64,000 bases of DNA, taken from contig NZ_JIBE01000004.1 in NCBI RefSeq assembly GCF_000620465.1, forward strand, positions 1,302,001 to 1,366,000, in the 5' to 3' direction. Shown piece by piece: positions 10,001 to 18,789 of the stretch. Below the pieces are notes generated by a model. It saw nothing but the letters and a program-made list of their open reading frames with translations, was not told the DNA's origin and ran no database searches. Position numbers and translations under genes: made by a program. This stretch comes from Ralstonia sp. UNC404CL21Col. GTDB taxonomy: Bacteria; Pseudomonadota; Gammaproteobacteria; Burkholderiales; Burkholderiaceae. Numbering within the stretch: position 1 is the stretch's first letter; every line of letters begins with the position of its first letter.

Positions 10001-10744
10001 ATGCCCATCCAGTATCTTCGCCGCCTGACCAGCCCGGAACGCTCAGAAGACGCCAACCGGCGCCTCGGTCAGTCACTGGCCTTCGTGGCGGGCGCCGCCA
10101 ACGCAGGCGGATTTCTCGCCGTCAAGCAATACACCTCGCACATGTCCGGCATCGTCTCGGCGATCGCCGACGACCTCGTGCTGGGCGACGTTGTCCTCGT
10201 GTTGGCGGGCTTTGCGTCGCTGCTGGCGTTTCTGTGCGGCGCGGCGTGTACGGCGGTGCTCGTCAACTGGGGGCGCCGCCGCAGCACGCAGAGCGAATTC
10301 GCGCTGCCGCTCATGCTGGAGGCCGCGCTGCTGCTGCTCTTCGGCCTGATGGGCACAACGCTCGGGCAATACCGCGTCGTGTTCGTGCCGGCCACCGTGG
10401 CACTGCTGTGCTTCCTGATGGGGCTGCAGAACGCCATCATCACCAAGATCTCGAAGGCGGAAATTCGCACCACTCACGTGACGGGTCTGGCCACCGACAT
10501 CGGCATCGAAATCGGCAAGGCGCTGTACTGGAACCATGGGCATCACAATCTGCCCGCCGTGGTCGCCAACCGGCCCAAGCTGCGGCTGCTGGTGTCCCTG
10601 CTCGGGATGTTCTTTGTGGGCGGCGTGGTCGGTGCGTTGGGCTTCCGGCACCTCGGCTATACGGCCACGATTCCCCTGGCGTCGATTTTGATGCTGCTGG
10701 CGGTGGTGCCGGTGGTGGATGATCTGCTGGCGCGACGTCGGTAG
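10001..10744 (+). CDS. DUF1275 (YoaK-type) integral membrane protein
   Basis: 247 residues from the ATG that follows an AGGA ribosome site; an ATG 30 bp earlier is also in frame. It recalls the DUF1275/YoaK family: AFVAGAANAGGFLAVKQYTSHMSG at the N-terminus and LCFLMGLQNAIITKISKAEIRTTHVTG in the middle. About six membrane segments are visible. The family's biochemical role is unknown. It is 67 bp after flgL on the same strand and converges on the next gene. A flagellar role is not implied by sequence. Confidence 0.85.
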   Translation: MPIQYLRRLTSPERSEDANRRLGQSLAFVAGAANAGGFLAVKQYTSHMSGIVSAIADDLVLGDVVLVLAGFASLLAFLCGAACTAVLVNWGRRRSTQSEFALPLMLEAALLLLFGLMGTTLGQYRVVFVPATVALLCFLMGLQNAIITKISKAEIRTTHVTGLATDIGIEIGKALYWNHGHHNLPAVVANRPKLRLLVSLLGMFFVGGVVGALGFRHLGYTATIPLASILMLLAVVPVVDDLLARRR

Positions 10745-10758
10745 CAAACAGGCGCCCG

Positions 10759-11421
10759 TCAGCGCAGCAGCAGGCCGATCGCAATCGCGCAGCCGAGCAC
10801 GATCAACCAGGGCACGGCCGTTCGGACGACCACGGTGCGCAGCCAGTCTGCGTCATTGGCGCGGCGCGCGGAGCGGATGAGCCCGCCCGCCAGCAAGACT
10901 TCGAACGCTGCTTCCGACAACAGCATGGGCCCTTGCGTGTAGAAGTACGTGAGCACACCGAGCGATGCGGCCACCACCGCCACAACCACCGCAATCACGA
11001 TCGCCAGCGGCAGGAATTCGTCGGCCGGTGCCAGGCCTTCGGCCACGGTCTCCGCGCCGGCCCCGCCACCGCTCGGCAGCGGAAGATCGAACGCCAGGTC
11101 CACCGCCGCGTCAGCGGTGTCGGCGGCCCACTCGCTGTGCTCGCGCGGCACCTGGCGCTGTTGCGTAAATCCGGCGTAGGCGAGCCAAAGCTTGAAGGCG
11201 GCGAGCATGGCCAGCCAGGCGGCCACCGTTGCCACGCCATACCGCACCGGGGGCGCATCGAGCCCCGCCAGGCGCAGCAGCTTGTTGCACGCCACACCCC
11301 ACGCCAGCGACCACAGCACGATCAGGGCGACATGCATGCGCAACGCGAAGCGGCTCGCCAGTCGGCGCGCGAAATGGTGCTTGAGCGTGGGCGCGGCGCC
11401 CAGCGGCGTGGCCTTGCGCAT
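10759..11421 (-). CDS. Membrane protein of unknown function
   Basis: About 220 residues, family not recognised. Hydrophobic segments appear near residues 28-50, 63-82, 137-160 and at the C-terminus (VPWLIVLGCAIAIGLLLR); an acidic, Gly-rich stretch lies in the middle. The ATG chosen overlaps the stop of the upstream fabG-like gene by one base (TGATG); a GTG one codon earlier is an alternative. It is last in the fliL-to-fabG minus-strand series and is probably co-transcribed with it. Confidence 0.7.
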   Translation of the reverse strand: MRKATPLGAAPTLKHHFARRLASRFALRMHVALIVLWSLAWGVACNKLLRLAGLDAPPVRYGVATVAAWLAMLAAFKLWLAYAGFTQQRQVPREHSEWAADTADAAVDLAFDLPLPSGGGAGAETVAEGLAPADEFLPLAIVIAVVVAVVAASLGVLTYFYTQGPMLLSEAAFEVLLAGGLIRSARRANDADWLRTVVVRTAVPWLIVLGCAIAIGLLLR

Positions 11422-12149
11422 CACACCATCCCGCCATTCACGCCGATCACCTGCCGCGTGACGTACGACGCCGCATCAGACATCAAAAAGCCGACCACCG
11501 CGGCCACTTCCGCAGGCTGTCCGACCCGCTGCATCGGGACGGCCTGCAGGGCTTGGTCTACGTGTTCCATGTGGGCGAGCATGTCCGTTTCGATCAGCCC
11601 GGGCGCCACACAGTTGACGGTGATCTTGCGCGACGCAAGCTCGACAGCCAGCGCCTTGGTGGCCCCGATCAGCCCGGCCTTGGCGGCGCTGTAGTTGACC
11701 TGCCCGCGATTGCCCATCACCCCGGAAACAGAGGCGATGGTGACGATGCGCCCGCCTTTGCGCGCACGCACCATGGGCATGGTGAGCGGGTGGACGACGT
11801 TGTAGAAGCCATCGAGACCGGTCTCGAGGACGATGTCCCAGTCTTCGTCGGTCAGGGCGGGGAAGGCGGCGTCGCGGGTGACGCCTGCACACAGGACGAT
11901 GCCGTAGTAGGCGCCGTGGGCTTCAACGTCGGCGTCGAGCTGGGTGCGGCAGGCGGCGCGGTCGCGCACGTCGAACTGCAGCACCCGGGCGCTGCCGTTG
12001 TTTGCTTGGATGTCTGCGACGATGGCGTCGGCCTCGGCACGGCCGCTGCGGCAATGCACGGACACGTCAAACCCGTCGGAGGCGAGTTGGTAGGCGATGG
12101 CGCGGCCAATGCCGCGGCTGGCACCCGTCACAAGAACGCGGCGGCTCAT
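11421..12149 (-). CDS. FabG-like 3-oxoacyl-ACP reductase (SDR family)
   Basis: 242 residues, classical short-chain dehydrogenase. The cofactor motif TGASRGIG is at residues 8-15, catalytic YSAAK is near residue 154 with the preceding Ser in IASVSG, and the ending IGVNGGMV is FabG-like. FabG reduces 3-oxoacyl-ACP with NADPH. It resembles the extra FabG copies found outside core fatty-acid operons. It lies 85 bp after fliR and overlaps a membrane-protein gene. A part in making an acyl decoration for a flagellar sugar is possible but unproven. Confidence 0.85.
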   Translation of the reverse strand: MSRRVLVTGASRGIGRAIAYQLASDGFDVSVHCRSGRAEADAIVADIQANNGSARVLQFDVRDRAACRTQLDADVEAHGAYYGIVLCAGVTRDAAFPALTDEDWDIVLETGLDGFYNVVHPLTMPMVRARKGGRIVTIASVSGVMGNRGQVNYSAAKAGLIGATKALAVELASRKITVNCVAPGLIETDMLAHMEHVDQALQAVPMQRVGQPAEVAAVVGFLMSDAASYVTRQVIGVNGGMV

Positions 12150-12234
12150 GTGGTGAGACTCCCTTGAAGATCGGTCGGCGGAATACCGCGATCATCGCAC
12201 GCGCGGCAGGCGTTGCTGCGGCGGCGCGCGCTGC

Positions 12235-13029
12235 CTATCGAGGCAGGGTGCTGAACTGGCTGAACGCCCGCCCACCCAGGTCCAGCGCATCCATCACAGA
12301 CCGCTCCACCACCGGCGCCAGCGACGTCATCATCACCATGACCAGCATCAGCCCCACCACCAGCGTGGCGGCGATGCCCACGGCAAACGGGTTGAGCGCC
12401 TGCGCCGTGCGGGACAGCACGGCAAAGCCGAGGTTGACGATCATCATGATCGCGATGATGGGCAGGGCGATGCGCAGGGCCAGCGCAAAGACGATCGTGC
12501 CGCCGCCGGCCAGCGTCTGCCAGCCAGGGTTGCCCAGTGGCGCCGCCGAGACGGGCAGGGCGGTAAAGCTGTCGAACAAGGCGTGCAGCAGCACGAGATG
12601 CCCGTCGCCGGCAATGAAGGCGGTGACGGCCGTGAGGCTGAGGAAGCGACCGAGCAGCATGCTGCTCTCGGTTTGCGTCGGGTCGAGCAGGGATGCGAAG
12701 CCCAGGCCCATCTGCACCGACATCACCTCGCCCGCACCGCTGACGGCCGAGAACACGAGCTGCACGCAAAAGCCCAACGCCAGCCCGATCAACACCTGCA
12801 CCAGCGTGATCCACAGCCCTTCATAGGAGCCCACCGACACGCCTGCGGGCACCGCCAGCATGGGCGCCAGCGCCACCGTGATGACCACGCCGAAGGCCAC
12901 CTTAATCGACGTTGGGATCTCGGTATTGGCAAACGGCGGTGCAATGGCGATGAACGCCAGCACGCGCACGAGCGGCCACCAGTACATGGCGATCCAGCCG
13001 TTGAGCTGCGTGGCGGTGAATTGGATCAT
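12235..13029 (-). CDS. fliR: Flagellar export apparatus protein FliR
   Basis: 264 residues with about six hydrophobic segments. FliR, with FliP and FliQ, forms the export gate in the MS ring. Recognisable are PLVRVLAFIAIAPPFANTEI near the N-terminus, PVSAAPLGNPGW, and ALRIALPIIAIMMIVNLGFA. It is the last flagellar gene of the minus-strand fliLMNOPQR set, 33 bp after fliQ. Confidence 0.96.
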   Translation of the reverse strand: MIQFTATQLNGWIAMYWWPLVRVLAFIAIAPPFANTEIPTSIKVAFGVVITVALAPMLAVPAGVSVGSYEGLWITLVQVLIGLALGFCVQLVFSAVSGAGEVMSVQMGLGFASLLDPTQTESSMLLGRFLSLTAVTAFIAGDGHLVLLHALFDSFTALPVSAAPLGNPGWQTLAGGGTIVFALALRIALPIIAIMMIVNLGFAVLSRTAQALNPFAVGIAATLVVGLMLVMVMMTSLAPVVERSVMDALDLGGRAFSQFSTLPR

Positions 13030-13062
13030 CGTGGATTGCGCGGCTGCGTCAGCTTGCTGACG

Positions 13063-13332
13063 TCAATTCACGTAGTTGGGGATGTTGGTCAGCACGCCGC
13101 GCGTGTAGTCGACGATTACCGCGACGATCCACGGGCCGGCCAGCACCATCGTGGCAGCCACGGCCAGCAGCTTGGGGATGAACGACAGCGTCTGCTCGTT
13201 GAGCTGCGTGGCAGCCTGGAACACCGCCACCAGCAGGCCGACCACGAGCGACACCAGCAACATCGGCGCGCCCACCATCATGGCGACCTGCATGGCCTGA
13301 CGGGCCATATCGAGAACGTACTCGGGTGTCAT
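13063..13332 (-). CDS. fliQ: Flagellar export apparatus protein FliQ
   Basis: 89 residues with two transmembrane helices, the typical FliQ size. Signatures are MTPEYVLDMARQAMQVAMMV and GLLVAVFQAATQLNEQTLSF. It lies between fliP and fliR and belongs to the FliPQR export channel. Confidence 0.97.
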   Translation of the reverse strand: MTPEYVLDMARQAMQVAMMVGAPMLLVSLVVGLLVAVFQAATQLNEQTLSFIPKLLAVAATMVLAGPWIVAVIVDYTRGVLTNIPNYVN

Positions 13333-13351
13333 GTCGGTTTCCTATCGACGC

Positions 13352-14101
13352 TCATTGCACAAAGCTCTGGGCCAGCGAGCCCAGCAGCAGGTGCCAGCCA
13401 TCCACCAGCACGAACAGCATGATCTTGAACGGCAGCGAGAAGATCGACGGCGTGACCATCATCATCCCCATCGACATCAGCACGGCCGCTACCACGATGT
13501 CGATCACCAGGAACGGGATGAAGATGGCAAACCCGATCTGGAACGCGCTTTTCAGCTCGCTCGTGACGAAGGCTGGAATGAGTGCACGCATGGGCGTTTG
13601 CTCCGGCGAGGCAATGGCCGGCATGTTGCCCATCTTGACGAACAGGGCGAGGTCGGGCTCGCGGGTCTGCTTGAGCATGAACTGGCGCAGCGGCGTGGCG
13701 GCCGTGTCCATGGCCTGCTCGACGGTGATCTTGTTGTCACGCAGCGGCACGTAGGCGTCGGTGTACACCTTGTCGAGCACCGGCGACATGACGAAGAACG
13801 TGAGGAACAGCGCCAGCCCGATCAGCACCTGGTTGGGCGGCGTGGTTTGCGTGCCCAGCGCATGGCGCAGCAATGACAGCACGATGATGATGCGCGTGAA
13901 GCTGCTCATCATCAGGATGATGGCCGGCAGAAACCCAAGCGACGTCAGGAAGACCAGCGTCTGCACGGGCAGCGAATAGCTCTGGCCGCCGGCGGTGCCT
14001 GTGAGCAGCGGCAGACCGGGTTGCGCCTGTGCGAACACGGCGGGCGCAGCGCCCAGGAGCGCCAACGCAATCAGGCAACGGAGGAAGGTACGCACGTTCA
14101 T
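13352..14101 (-). CDS. fliP: Flagellar export apparatus protein FliP
   Basis: 249 residues. A cleavable signal peptide (about residues 1-25) is followed by [40 protein letters not shown] and the C-terminal [20 protein letters not shown], all diagnostic for FliP. It forms the core of the type III export channel. Its start overlaps the fliO stop by 4 bp, which suggests coupled translation. Confidence 0.98.
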   Translation of the reverse strand: MNVRTFLRCLIALALLGAAPAVFAQAQPGLPLLTGTAGGQSYSLPVQTLVFLTSLGFLPAIILMMSSFTRIIIVLSLLRHALGTQTTPPNQVLIGLALFLTFFVMSPVLDKVYTDAYVPLRDNKITVEQAMDTAATPLRQFMLKQTREPDLALFVKMGNMPAIASPEQTPMRALIPAFVTSELKSAFQIGFAIFIPFLVIDIVVAAVLMSMGMMMVTPSIFSLPFKIMLFVLVDGWHLLLGSLAQSFVQ

Positions 14102-14499
14102 TCCGACTTCCCCGTCAGGTGACGCTTGAGCTGGATGGACAGTGCATCGGCAAAGCGGGGCGGCTTGCTCGGGCCGGATGTGCCGTCGCCGGATGGATCG
14201 TCCGGAGTGGAAGCGGCTTCAGCGGGGCGCGGCAGCGTGTGCAGTGTCTGCACGTGCTGCTGCGTGACGCCCAGCACGAGCCATGTGCCTTCCACATCGA
14301 CGACGACGACCTTTTCGCGCGCGCCCAGCATCTGCTGTGCGACCACGGTGATCACCTGGCCGCGGCGCCGGCCCAAGCCTGCGGGGCCCATGCCTGCGCG
14401 CTGCTGCAGGCGGCGCAGCAGCCAGCCGGCCGCCACGATCATCGCCAACACTACAAACAGCCCGCCTAGGGTGCGGGCCCAATCCACTGCATGGTTCAT
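14098..14499 (-). CDS. fliO: Flagellar biosynthesis protein FliO
   Basis: 133 residues. One membrane helix near residues 12-30 ([20 protein letters not shown]) is followed by the FliO cytoplasmic domain ([20 protein letters not shown], then [15 protein letters not shown]). FliO assists assembly of the FliP ring. Family members diverge widely, but position between fliN and fliP and the motif order support the call. It overlaps fliP by 4 bp. Confidence 0.92.
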   Translation of the reverse strand: MNHAVDWARTLGGLFVVLAMIVAAGWLLRRLQQRAGMGPAGLGRRRGQVITVVAQQMLGAREKVVVVDVEGTWLVLGVTQQHVQTLHTLPRPAEAASTPDDPSGDGTSGPSKPPRFADALSIQLKRHLTGKSE

Positions 14500-14567
14500 T
14501 TCAACACCTTGCCCGGGGGGAGCATTGGTTGCTGTCAGGGTGCCGATTGACGGCGTACTTGTGTGGC

Positions 14568-15035
14568 TTAACGGTTCAACTTACGGATACGTTCCGACGG
14601 CGTGATGATGTCGGTCAGGCGGATACCGAACTTCTCGTTGACCACCACCACTTCACCTTGGGCGATCAGGTAGCCGTTGACAAGGACATCCATCGGCTCA
14701 CCGGCCAGCGCGTCGAGTTCCACCACCGAACCCTGCGCAAGCTGCAGCAGGTTCTTGATGGGCACCTTGGTGCGACCCAGCTCCACCGTCAACTGCACGG
14801 GGATGTCCAGGATCATGTCGATGTCGTTGCGCTGGGCGTTGCCCAGGCCGTCGGCCGTCAGGGGCTTGAACACCGGGCTGGCCTCCGTGGCGGCTGCCGC
14901 GGGCGGGTTGGCAACCGGGTTCGGGTTGGCGGCAGCGCGTTGTGCTGCTTCCAGGGCCATGGCCTCTTCCATCGTCATCTCGACATCGACGTCGTCGGCG
15001 TTGGCTTCGGGGTTCATGGTCGGTTCAGTTGTCAT
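14568..15035 (-). CDS. fliN: Flagellar motor switch protein FliN
   Basis: 155 residues. The C-terminal SpoA domain (DMILDIPVQLTVELGRTKV, GSVVELDALAGEPMDVLVNG, YLIAQGEVVVVNEKFGIRLT) is typical. The N-terminal half is an acidic, Ala/Pro-rich extension. FliN is a C-ring switch component with FliM and FliG. The chosen ATG has a GGAG site and overlaps fliM by 11 bp; a second ATG six codons later is possible. Confidence 0.97.
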   Translation of the reverse strand: MTTEPTMNPEANADDVDVEMTMEEAMALEAAQRAAANPNPVANPPAAAATEASPVFKPLTADGLGNAQRNDIDMILDIPVQLTVELGRTKVPIKNLLQLAQGSVVELDALAGEPMDVLVNGYLIAQGEVVVVNEKFGIRLTDIITPSERIRKLNR

Positions 15036-16035
15036 CGTCAGACTCCGTGGCAGCCTCGCTGCCGCTCATATTCAGCATGCGGTTGACCCGCAGTGCGTAT
15101 TGGCCGTTGAACGTGCCGTAGTTGCATTCCATGACGGGCACGCCGTCTACCTTGGCGGTCACGCAGTCATCCAGCTCCAGCGGAATGACGTCGCCCACCT
15201 TCATGTTCAGGATGTCGGACACCTGCACCTTGGCCGTCGCGAGGTCGGCAATCAGCTCCACCTCGGCGGTCTGCACCTGTTGCGACAGCAGCCGCAGCCA
15301 GCGCTTGTCCACTTCCAGCGCTTCGCCCTGGATGGCGGAAGTCAGCCGGTCGCGGATCGGCTCGATCATGGTGTACGGCATGCAGATATGCACGTCGCCG
15401 CCGTTGCTGCCCAGCTCGATGCTGAAGCTGGTGGTGATCACCACTTCATTGGGCGTGGCCACGTTGGCGAATTCCGTGTGCATTTCCATGCGCAGGAATT
15501 CGAAATCGATCGGGTAGACCGGCTGCCACGCCTTGGCGTAGTGCTCGAAGACGAGGTGCAGCATGCGCTGGATGATGCGCTGCTCGACGTCCGTAAAGTC
15601 GCGGCCTTCCACGCGCATGTGGAAGCGGCCGTCGCCGCCGAACAGGTTGTCGACCACCAGGAAGATCAGGTTGGGGTCGAACACGAACAGCGCCGTGCCG
15701 CGCAGCGGCTTGACGTGCACAAGGTTGAGCGAGGTCGGCACCACCAGGTTGCGGATGAACTCGCTGTACTTCTGCACCTTCACCGGCCCGACGGAGATCT
15801 CCGCGTTGCGCCGCATGAAGTTGAACAGCCCGATGCGCCAGTTGCGCGCGAACCGCTCGTTGATGATTTCCAGCGTGGGCATGCGCCCACGGACGATGCG
15901 CTCCTGCGAGCCCAGGTTGTACGAGCGTATGCCCGAGGGATCGGCGGCTTCGACGGGGTCGTCGTCCGCGTCGTCGGACACGCCCTTCAGGAGCGCGTCG
16001 ATTTCCTCCTGGGAAAGAAACTCTTCCTTGAGCAT
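15025..16035 (-). CDS. fliM: Flagellar motor switch protein FliM
   Basis: 336 residues. The CheY-P binding N-terminus (FLSQEEIDALLKGV) is followed by the CheC-like middle domain (MPTLEIINERFARNWRIGLF; LFGGDGRFHMRVEGRDFTDV) and a C-terminal SpoA domain (LELDDCVTAKVDGVPVMECN). FliM receives the chemotaxis signal and switches rotation. It lies 1 bp after fliL and overlaps fliN. Confidence 0.98.
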   Translation of the reverse strand: MLKEEFLSQEEIDALLKGVSDDADDDPVEAADPSGIRSYNLGSQERIVRGRMPTLEIINERFARNWRIGLFNFMRRNAEISVGPVKVQKYSEFIRNLVVPTSLNLVHVKPLRGTALFVFDPNLIFLVVDNLFGGDGRFHMRVEGRDFTDVEQRIIQRMLHLVFEHYAKAWQPVYPIDFEFLRMEMHTEFANVATPNEVVITTSFSIELGSNGGDVHICMPYTMIEPIRDRLTSAIQGEALEVDKRWLRLLSQQVQTAEVELIADLATAKVQVSDILNMKVGDVIPLELDDCVTAKVDGVPVMECNYGTFNGQYALRVNRMLNMSGSEAATESDDDN

Positions 16036-16036
16036 G

Positions 16037-16534
16037 TCACTGGATCACAAAGTTGGTGAACAAGACGTCTGCCACCGGCGATTCCTTGCCGACAGCCTTG
16101 AAGACCTGTTCGCACAGTTCAACGATTTCCTTGGCGAGCTTGACCTTGCCGTCGGCCGGGTACAGCTCGGTGGGCGTCTTGCTGGCCAGGAGCATGAGGA
16201 CCTTGCTGCGCAACTCGGGCGTATAGGCCTTGATCTCTTCTTCGGCATGTTTGTCGAAGCTCTTGAACGTGATGCCGATCTGCAGGTAGCGGTCGTTGCC
16301 CTCTTCGGGCTGCAGGTTGACGGTCAGGGTTTCCATGGCCACGAACACCGGCTGTTTCGGCTTGGGCGGTGCGGCGGGGCCGGATGCGGCGTGATTGCCG
16401 CCTCCGAGGAAGAACCAGGCAGCGGCGCCGCCCATGCCGACGAGCAGGAGCACGATCAGGATGATCAGCAGCAGCTTGGTGGAGCCGCCCTTTGCGGGGG
16501 CGGGGGCGGTAGTGGCGGCAGCGGCTTCGGCCAT
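16037..16534 (-). CDS. fliL: Flagellar basal body-associated protein FliL
   Basis: 165 residues from the chosen ATG (MAEAAAATTAPAPAKGG). A single membrane helix (STKLLLIILIVLLLVGMG) and a periplasmic domain with NDRYLQIGITFKSFDKHAEE mark FliL, which stabilises the stator and increases torque. The frame is open 34 codons further upstream, but that extension is unlike FliL proteins, so the shorter start is preferred even though its ribosome site is weak. It is first of the fliLMNOPQR operon. Confidence 0.92.
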   Translation of the reverse strand: MAEAAAATTAPAPAKGGSTKLLLIILIVLLLVGMGGAAAWFFLGGGNHAASGPAAPPKPKQPVFVAMETLTVNLQPEEGNDRYLQIGITFKSFDKHAEEEIKAYTPELRSKVLMLLASKTPTELYPADGKVKLAKEIVELCEQVFKAVGKESPVADVLFTNFVIQ

Positions 16535-16909
16535 GGGGATCACTCGGGGACTAAGGGGGGGTGGACTTTCCCGGCTCGCGTCGCGCAAGACACCGTAAAA
16601 CAACGCAGCGCACAAAGTCGGGTTCTCGGATGGCATTCTTCCCCACCTCTGTCCAGCTCATTCCAGCAAGAAACGCGGTCAATCCCGCTTATCTCGGGCG
16701 TTTGCGATACAGGCGGGGGCACGTCGGTATCGCTAAAAGTAATTTACAGCGCACTTTTATAGGGCGAGTAGCCTTCGCCTAGTGCATTACCAGCCGCACG
16801 GGCGCGGGGTCACGCCAAAAAGTGACGTTGGCCCGAAAGATTTGCCGGCGCTTGCCGTTGTAATGAAGGAAGGCGCCGGCACGTTCCGGCCCTGCATACC
16901 CGCGTTGCC
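16535..16909. other. Divergent intergenic region between fliL and the GGDEF-EAL gene
   Basis: About 375 bp without a convincing gene. It must carry the fliL operon promoter (minus) and that of the c-di-GMP gene (plus). Visible are an inverted repeat TAAAAGT-N12-ACTTTTA at 16734-16759, possibly an operator, and a FliA-like promoter at 16835-16861. No clear sigma-28 box faces fliL. Confidence 0.6.
16835..16861 (+). promoter_or_regulatory. Candidate sigma-28 (FliA) promoter of the GGDEF-EAL gene
   Basis: GAAA-N15-GCCGTTGT. Spacing is exact, and the -10 is identical to that of the fliD candidate promoter. It lies about 50-65 bp before the likely TTG starts of the PAS-GGDEF-EAL gene. Confidence 0.45.
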
Positions 16910-18784
16910 TTGCCGGAAGCCGCCTTGAGTTCCTTGCCCTTTTCCACCCGTGTTGACCTTGCGCTCGTCGATGCCGATGGCTTGCCGGCCGACTGTCCTG
17001 CGCGCGGCGCGCCGCCGGGCTTCTGCCCGAAGCTTGACCTGTTGTCGATGGTCAACGCGCTGACGGAGGGCATCCTCGTGTGCGGGGTGGATCGCCGCGT
17101 TACCTATGCCAACCCGAGCGCCGCGCGGCTGCTGGGTTTGCCGGTGGATGCCCTGGTGGGGCGCCTGCTGCCCACGGTGGTGACTTCCGCCGTGGACGAA
17201 TTCGACGCGTCCATCCACGAAGCCGACTGGCCCGATCAGGACGTGATCGCCGAAGGCCAGCCGCAGTTGAACCAGATTTTCGGAATGCACTGCGTGGATG
17301 GCCGCACGGTGTGGGTTTCCAGCAACTGGACGCCGCTGTATGCCGACGGCGGCCATTCGATGACGGCCACGCCGCGGGCCTCGGAAGCCGGTGCGACGCC
17401 CTATTCGGTGCTGGTGTCGCTGGTCGACATCACGCAGATCCGCGAAGCGCAGCAGCGCATCCGGCATCTGGCCACGCACGACACGCTGACCGGTTTGCTG
17501 AACCGTTCCGCGCTGGAAGATCGCCTGGAGCACGCGCTGGCGCTTGCGCGCCGCAACCGCTCCCGCGTCTCGGTCATGTTCCTCGACCTGGATCGTTTCA
17601 AGAACGTCAACGACACGCTGGGCCACCAGTTTGGCGACATGCTGCTGCGTGAAGTGGCAGCCCGCCTGCAGGCCTGCGCGCGTGAGGCCGACACCGTTGC
17701 GCGCCTGGGCGGCGATGAATTTGTCGTCATGCTCGAAGCGCTCGATGGCCTGGGCACGCGGCGCGTGGCCGAGCGCATCCTCTCGGCCATCAGCGCGCCG
17801 TTCCATATCGAAGGGCAAGAGCTGTATCTGGGCGTGTCGATCGGCATTGCCGTGGCACCGCACGACGGCGACGATCCGAACACGCTGCTGCGCAAGGCCG
17901 ACGCCGCCATGTACCTGGCCAAGGAGCGTGGGCGGAACAACTTCCAAACCTTTACCAGCGACCTGGACGACCGCGTCTCGCGCCGCTTCCGCATTGAATC
18001 GGGCCTGCGCCGGGCGAGCGACCGCAACGAGTTCTATGCCGACTACCAGCCGCGCGTGGATGTGCGCAGCGGCCGCATCGTCAGCGTGGAAGCGCTTATC
18101 CGCTGGAACTCGGCCGATTTCGGCCGCATGATGCCCGGCCAGTTCATTCAGGACGCCGAAGAAACCGGCCTCATCGTCGAGATCGACCGCTGGATCCTGC
18201 GTGCCGCCTGCGACCAGCTTGCACGCTGGCGCCGCATCGGGCTGCCGGACTTGCGCATGTCGATCAACCTCTCGGGCCAGGCATTCAGTTCCGGGCAGCT
18301 GAGCGGCATGGTGCGTGGCGCGCTTTCGACCAGCGGCTTGCCCGGCAACGCGGTCGAGCTGGAGATGACCGAAGGCATTCTGATTCGCGACGATCCGTCC
18401 TTGCATGCGCTGCTGACCGAACTGCGGGCGATGGGGGTATCGCTGGCGCTGGACGATTTCGGCACCGGATATTCATCGCTGTCGTATCTGCACCGCTTCC
18501 CGATCGATACGCTGAAGATCGACCGGTCGTTCGTGCAGGACCTGCCGCACGTGGCCGAGCGCGCGGCCATCACGCGGGCCATCATCATGATGGCCCAGGC
18601 CATGGGCATGAAGACCGTGGCCGAAGGCGTGGAGACCACCGGCCAGCTTGAATTCCTGCGCGAAGTCGGCTGCGACGAGTTTCAGGGCTATCTGCTGACG
18701 CGGCCGCTGGAACCGGCAGCCGTGCAGGACCTCGTGCGCGAGAACGCCCGCCGTTATGGCGAGCGTGTTCCGCGATTCTTATAG
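16910..18784 (+). CDS. PAS-GGDEF-EAL bifunctional c-di-GMP enzyme
   Basis: 624 residues. Order: a PAS-like sensor (about 45-175), GGDEF domain (about 180-345) and EAL domain (about 365-610). Both catalytic motifs look intact: GGDEF at 267-271 with an upstream RxxD (READ) inhibitory site, and EAL at 394-396 with EMTEG, LDDFGTGYSSL, LKIDRSFV and AEGVET. It could make or degrade c-di-GMP; which activity prevails cannot be told. There is no membrane segment, so it is cytosolic. The start is uncertain: TTG at 16910, or TTG at 16925 after a GGAAG site. It lies among flagellar genes with a FliA-like promoter, so a role in the motile-sessile choice is likely. Confidence 0.93.
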   Translation: MPEAALSSLPFSTRVDLALVDADGLPADCPARGAPPGFCPKLDLLSMVNALTEGILVCGVDRRVTYANPSAARLLGLPVDALVGRLLPTVVTSAVDEFDASIHEADWPDQDVIAEGQPQLNQIFGMHCVDGRTVWVSSNWTPLYADGGHSMTATPRASEAGATPYSVLVSLVDITQIREAQQRIRHLATHDTLTGLLNRSALEDRLEHALALARRNRSRVSVMFLDLDRFKNVNDTLGHQFGDMLLREVAARLQACAREADTVARLGGDEFVVMLEALDGLGTRRVAERILSAISAPFHIEGQELYLGVSIGIAVAPHDGDDPNTLLRKADAAMYLAKERGRNNFQTFTSDLDDRVSRRFRIESGLRRASDRNEFYADYQPRVDVRSGRIVSVEALIRWNSADFGRMMPGQFIQDAEETGLIVEIDRWILRAACDQLARWRRIGLPDLRMSINLSGQAFSSGQLSGMVRGALSTSGLPGNAVELEMTEGILIRDDPSLHALLTELRAMGVSLALDDFGTGYSSLSYLHRFPIDTLKIDRSFVQDLPHVAERAAITRAIIMMAQAMGMKTVAEGVETTGQLEFLREVGCDEFQGYLLTRPLEPAAVQDLVRENARRYGERVPRFL

Positions 18785-18789
18785 CGTGC

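Noticed and set aside
16535-16636. A 34-codon longer FliL
   Set aside because: The extension is unlike FliL proteins, which start shortly before the membrane helix.
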